A program made the translations under genes and the position numbers. Shown here piece by piece: positions 13,749-13,777 of a stretch of DNA of 13,777 nt. The notes beneath the pieces were generated by a model, which ran no database searches, was not told the origin of the DNA, and saw only the letters and a list, made by a program, of their open reading frames with translations. The stretch is taken from positions 1-13,777 of the forward strand of contig JAGDCK010000115.1 of NCBI GenBank assembly GCA_017958585.1. The letters run 5' to 3'. The first letter of the stretch is position 1. The number at the start of each line of letters is the position of its first letter. This DNA is from Lachnospiraceae bacterium. GTDB lineage: Bacteria; Bacillota; Clostridia; Lachnospirales; Lachnospiraceae.

Positions 13749-13777
13749 GGTGACAATCCGCATAAATTACTGTATAA

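Overview
The window looks like ordinary chromosome from an anaerobic Firmicute, most likely of the Lachnospiraceae (Butyrivibrio/Roseburia type). This is inferred from the protein styles: clostridial-type PurN and PurD, a type 2 OMP decarboxylase, an MscL with a C-terminal zinc ribbon, a double-length M29-like aminopeptidase and strong AGGAGG-type ribosome binding sites. Every supported gene is on the minus strand, so transcription runs from base 13777 towards base 1. I see no tRNA, rRNA, CRISPR array, insertion sequence or phage gene, and no gene-free stretch longer than about 110 bases.

Reading in the direction of transcription, the first block (about 13750 to 7830) starts at a sigma-A-like promoter in front of mscL. 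It continues through a TPR-repeat lipoprotein, pyrF and pyrE (the last two steps of UMP synthesis), a 50-residue single-span membrane protein, a three-span small membrane protein (DUF6142-like) and a large M29-type metallo-aminopeptidase. Gaps are short (8 to about 85 bases) and no convincing intrinsic terminator interrupts the block.

The second block (about 7817 to 330) starts at another sigma-A-like promoter overlapped by a near-perfect 17-base direct repeat. It reads purE, purM, purN, purD (four steps of IMP synthesis, with purM and purN overlapping by 7 bases). These are followed by a bitopic SH3b-domain protein with a basic, repeat-containing tail, and then clpC, the unfoldase of the ClpCP protease. 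clpC sits directly behind a perfect 10-bp hairpin, has little room for a promoter of its own, and lacks its usual ctsR-mcsA-mcsB neighbours here. After a weak terminator-like element and a third promoter, a conserved small protein runs off the left edge of the window.

Most of the window is housekeeping metabolism. The less ordinary points are the 50-aa membrane ORF behind pyrE, three GC-rich hairpins without U-tracts placed just upstream of three different start codons, clpC at the end of a purine cluster, the SH3b/disordered-tail protein, the zinc-ribbon MscL, and the direct repeat over the purE promoter. I found no convincing sign of a wholly new defence or mobile system.
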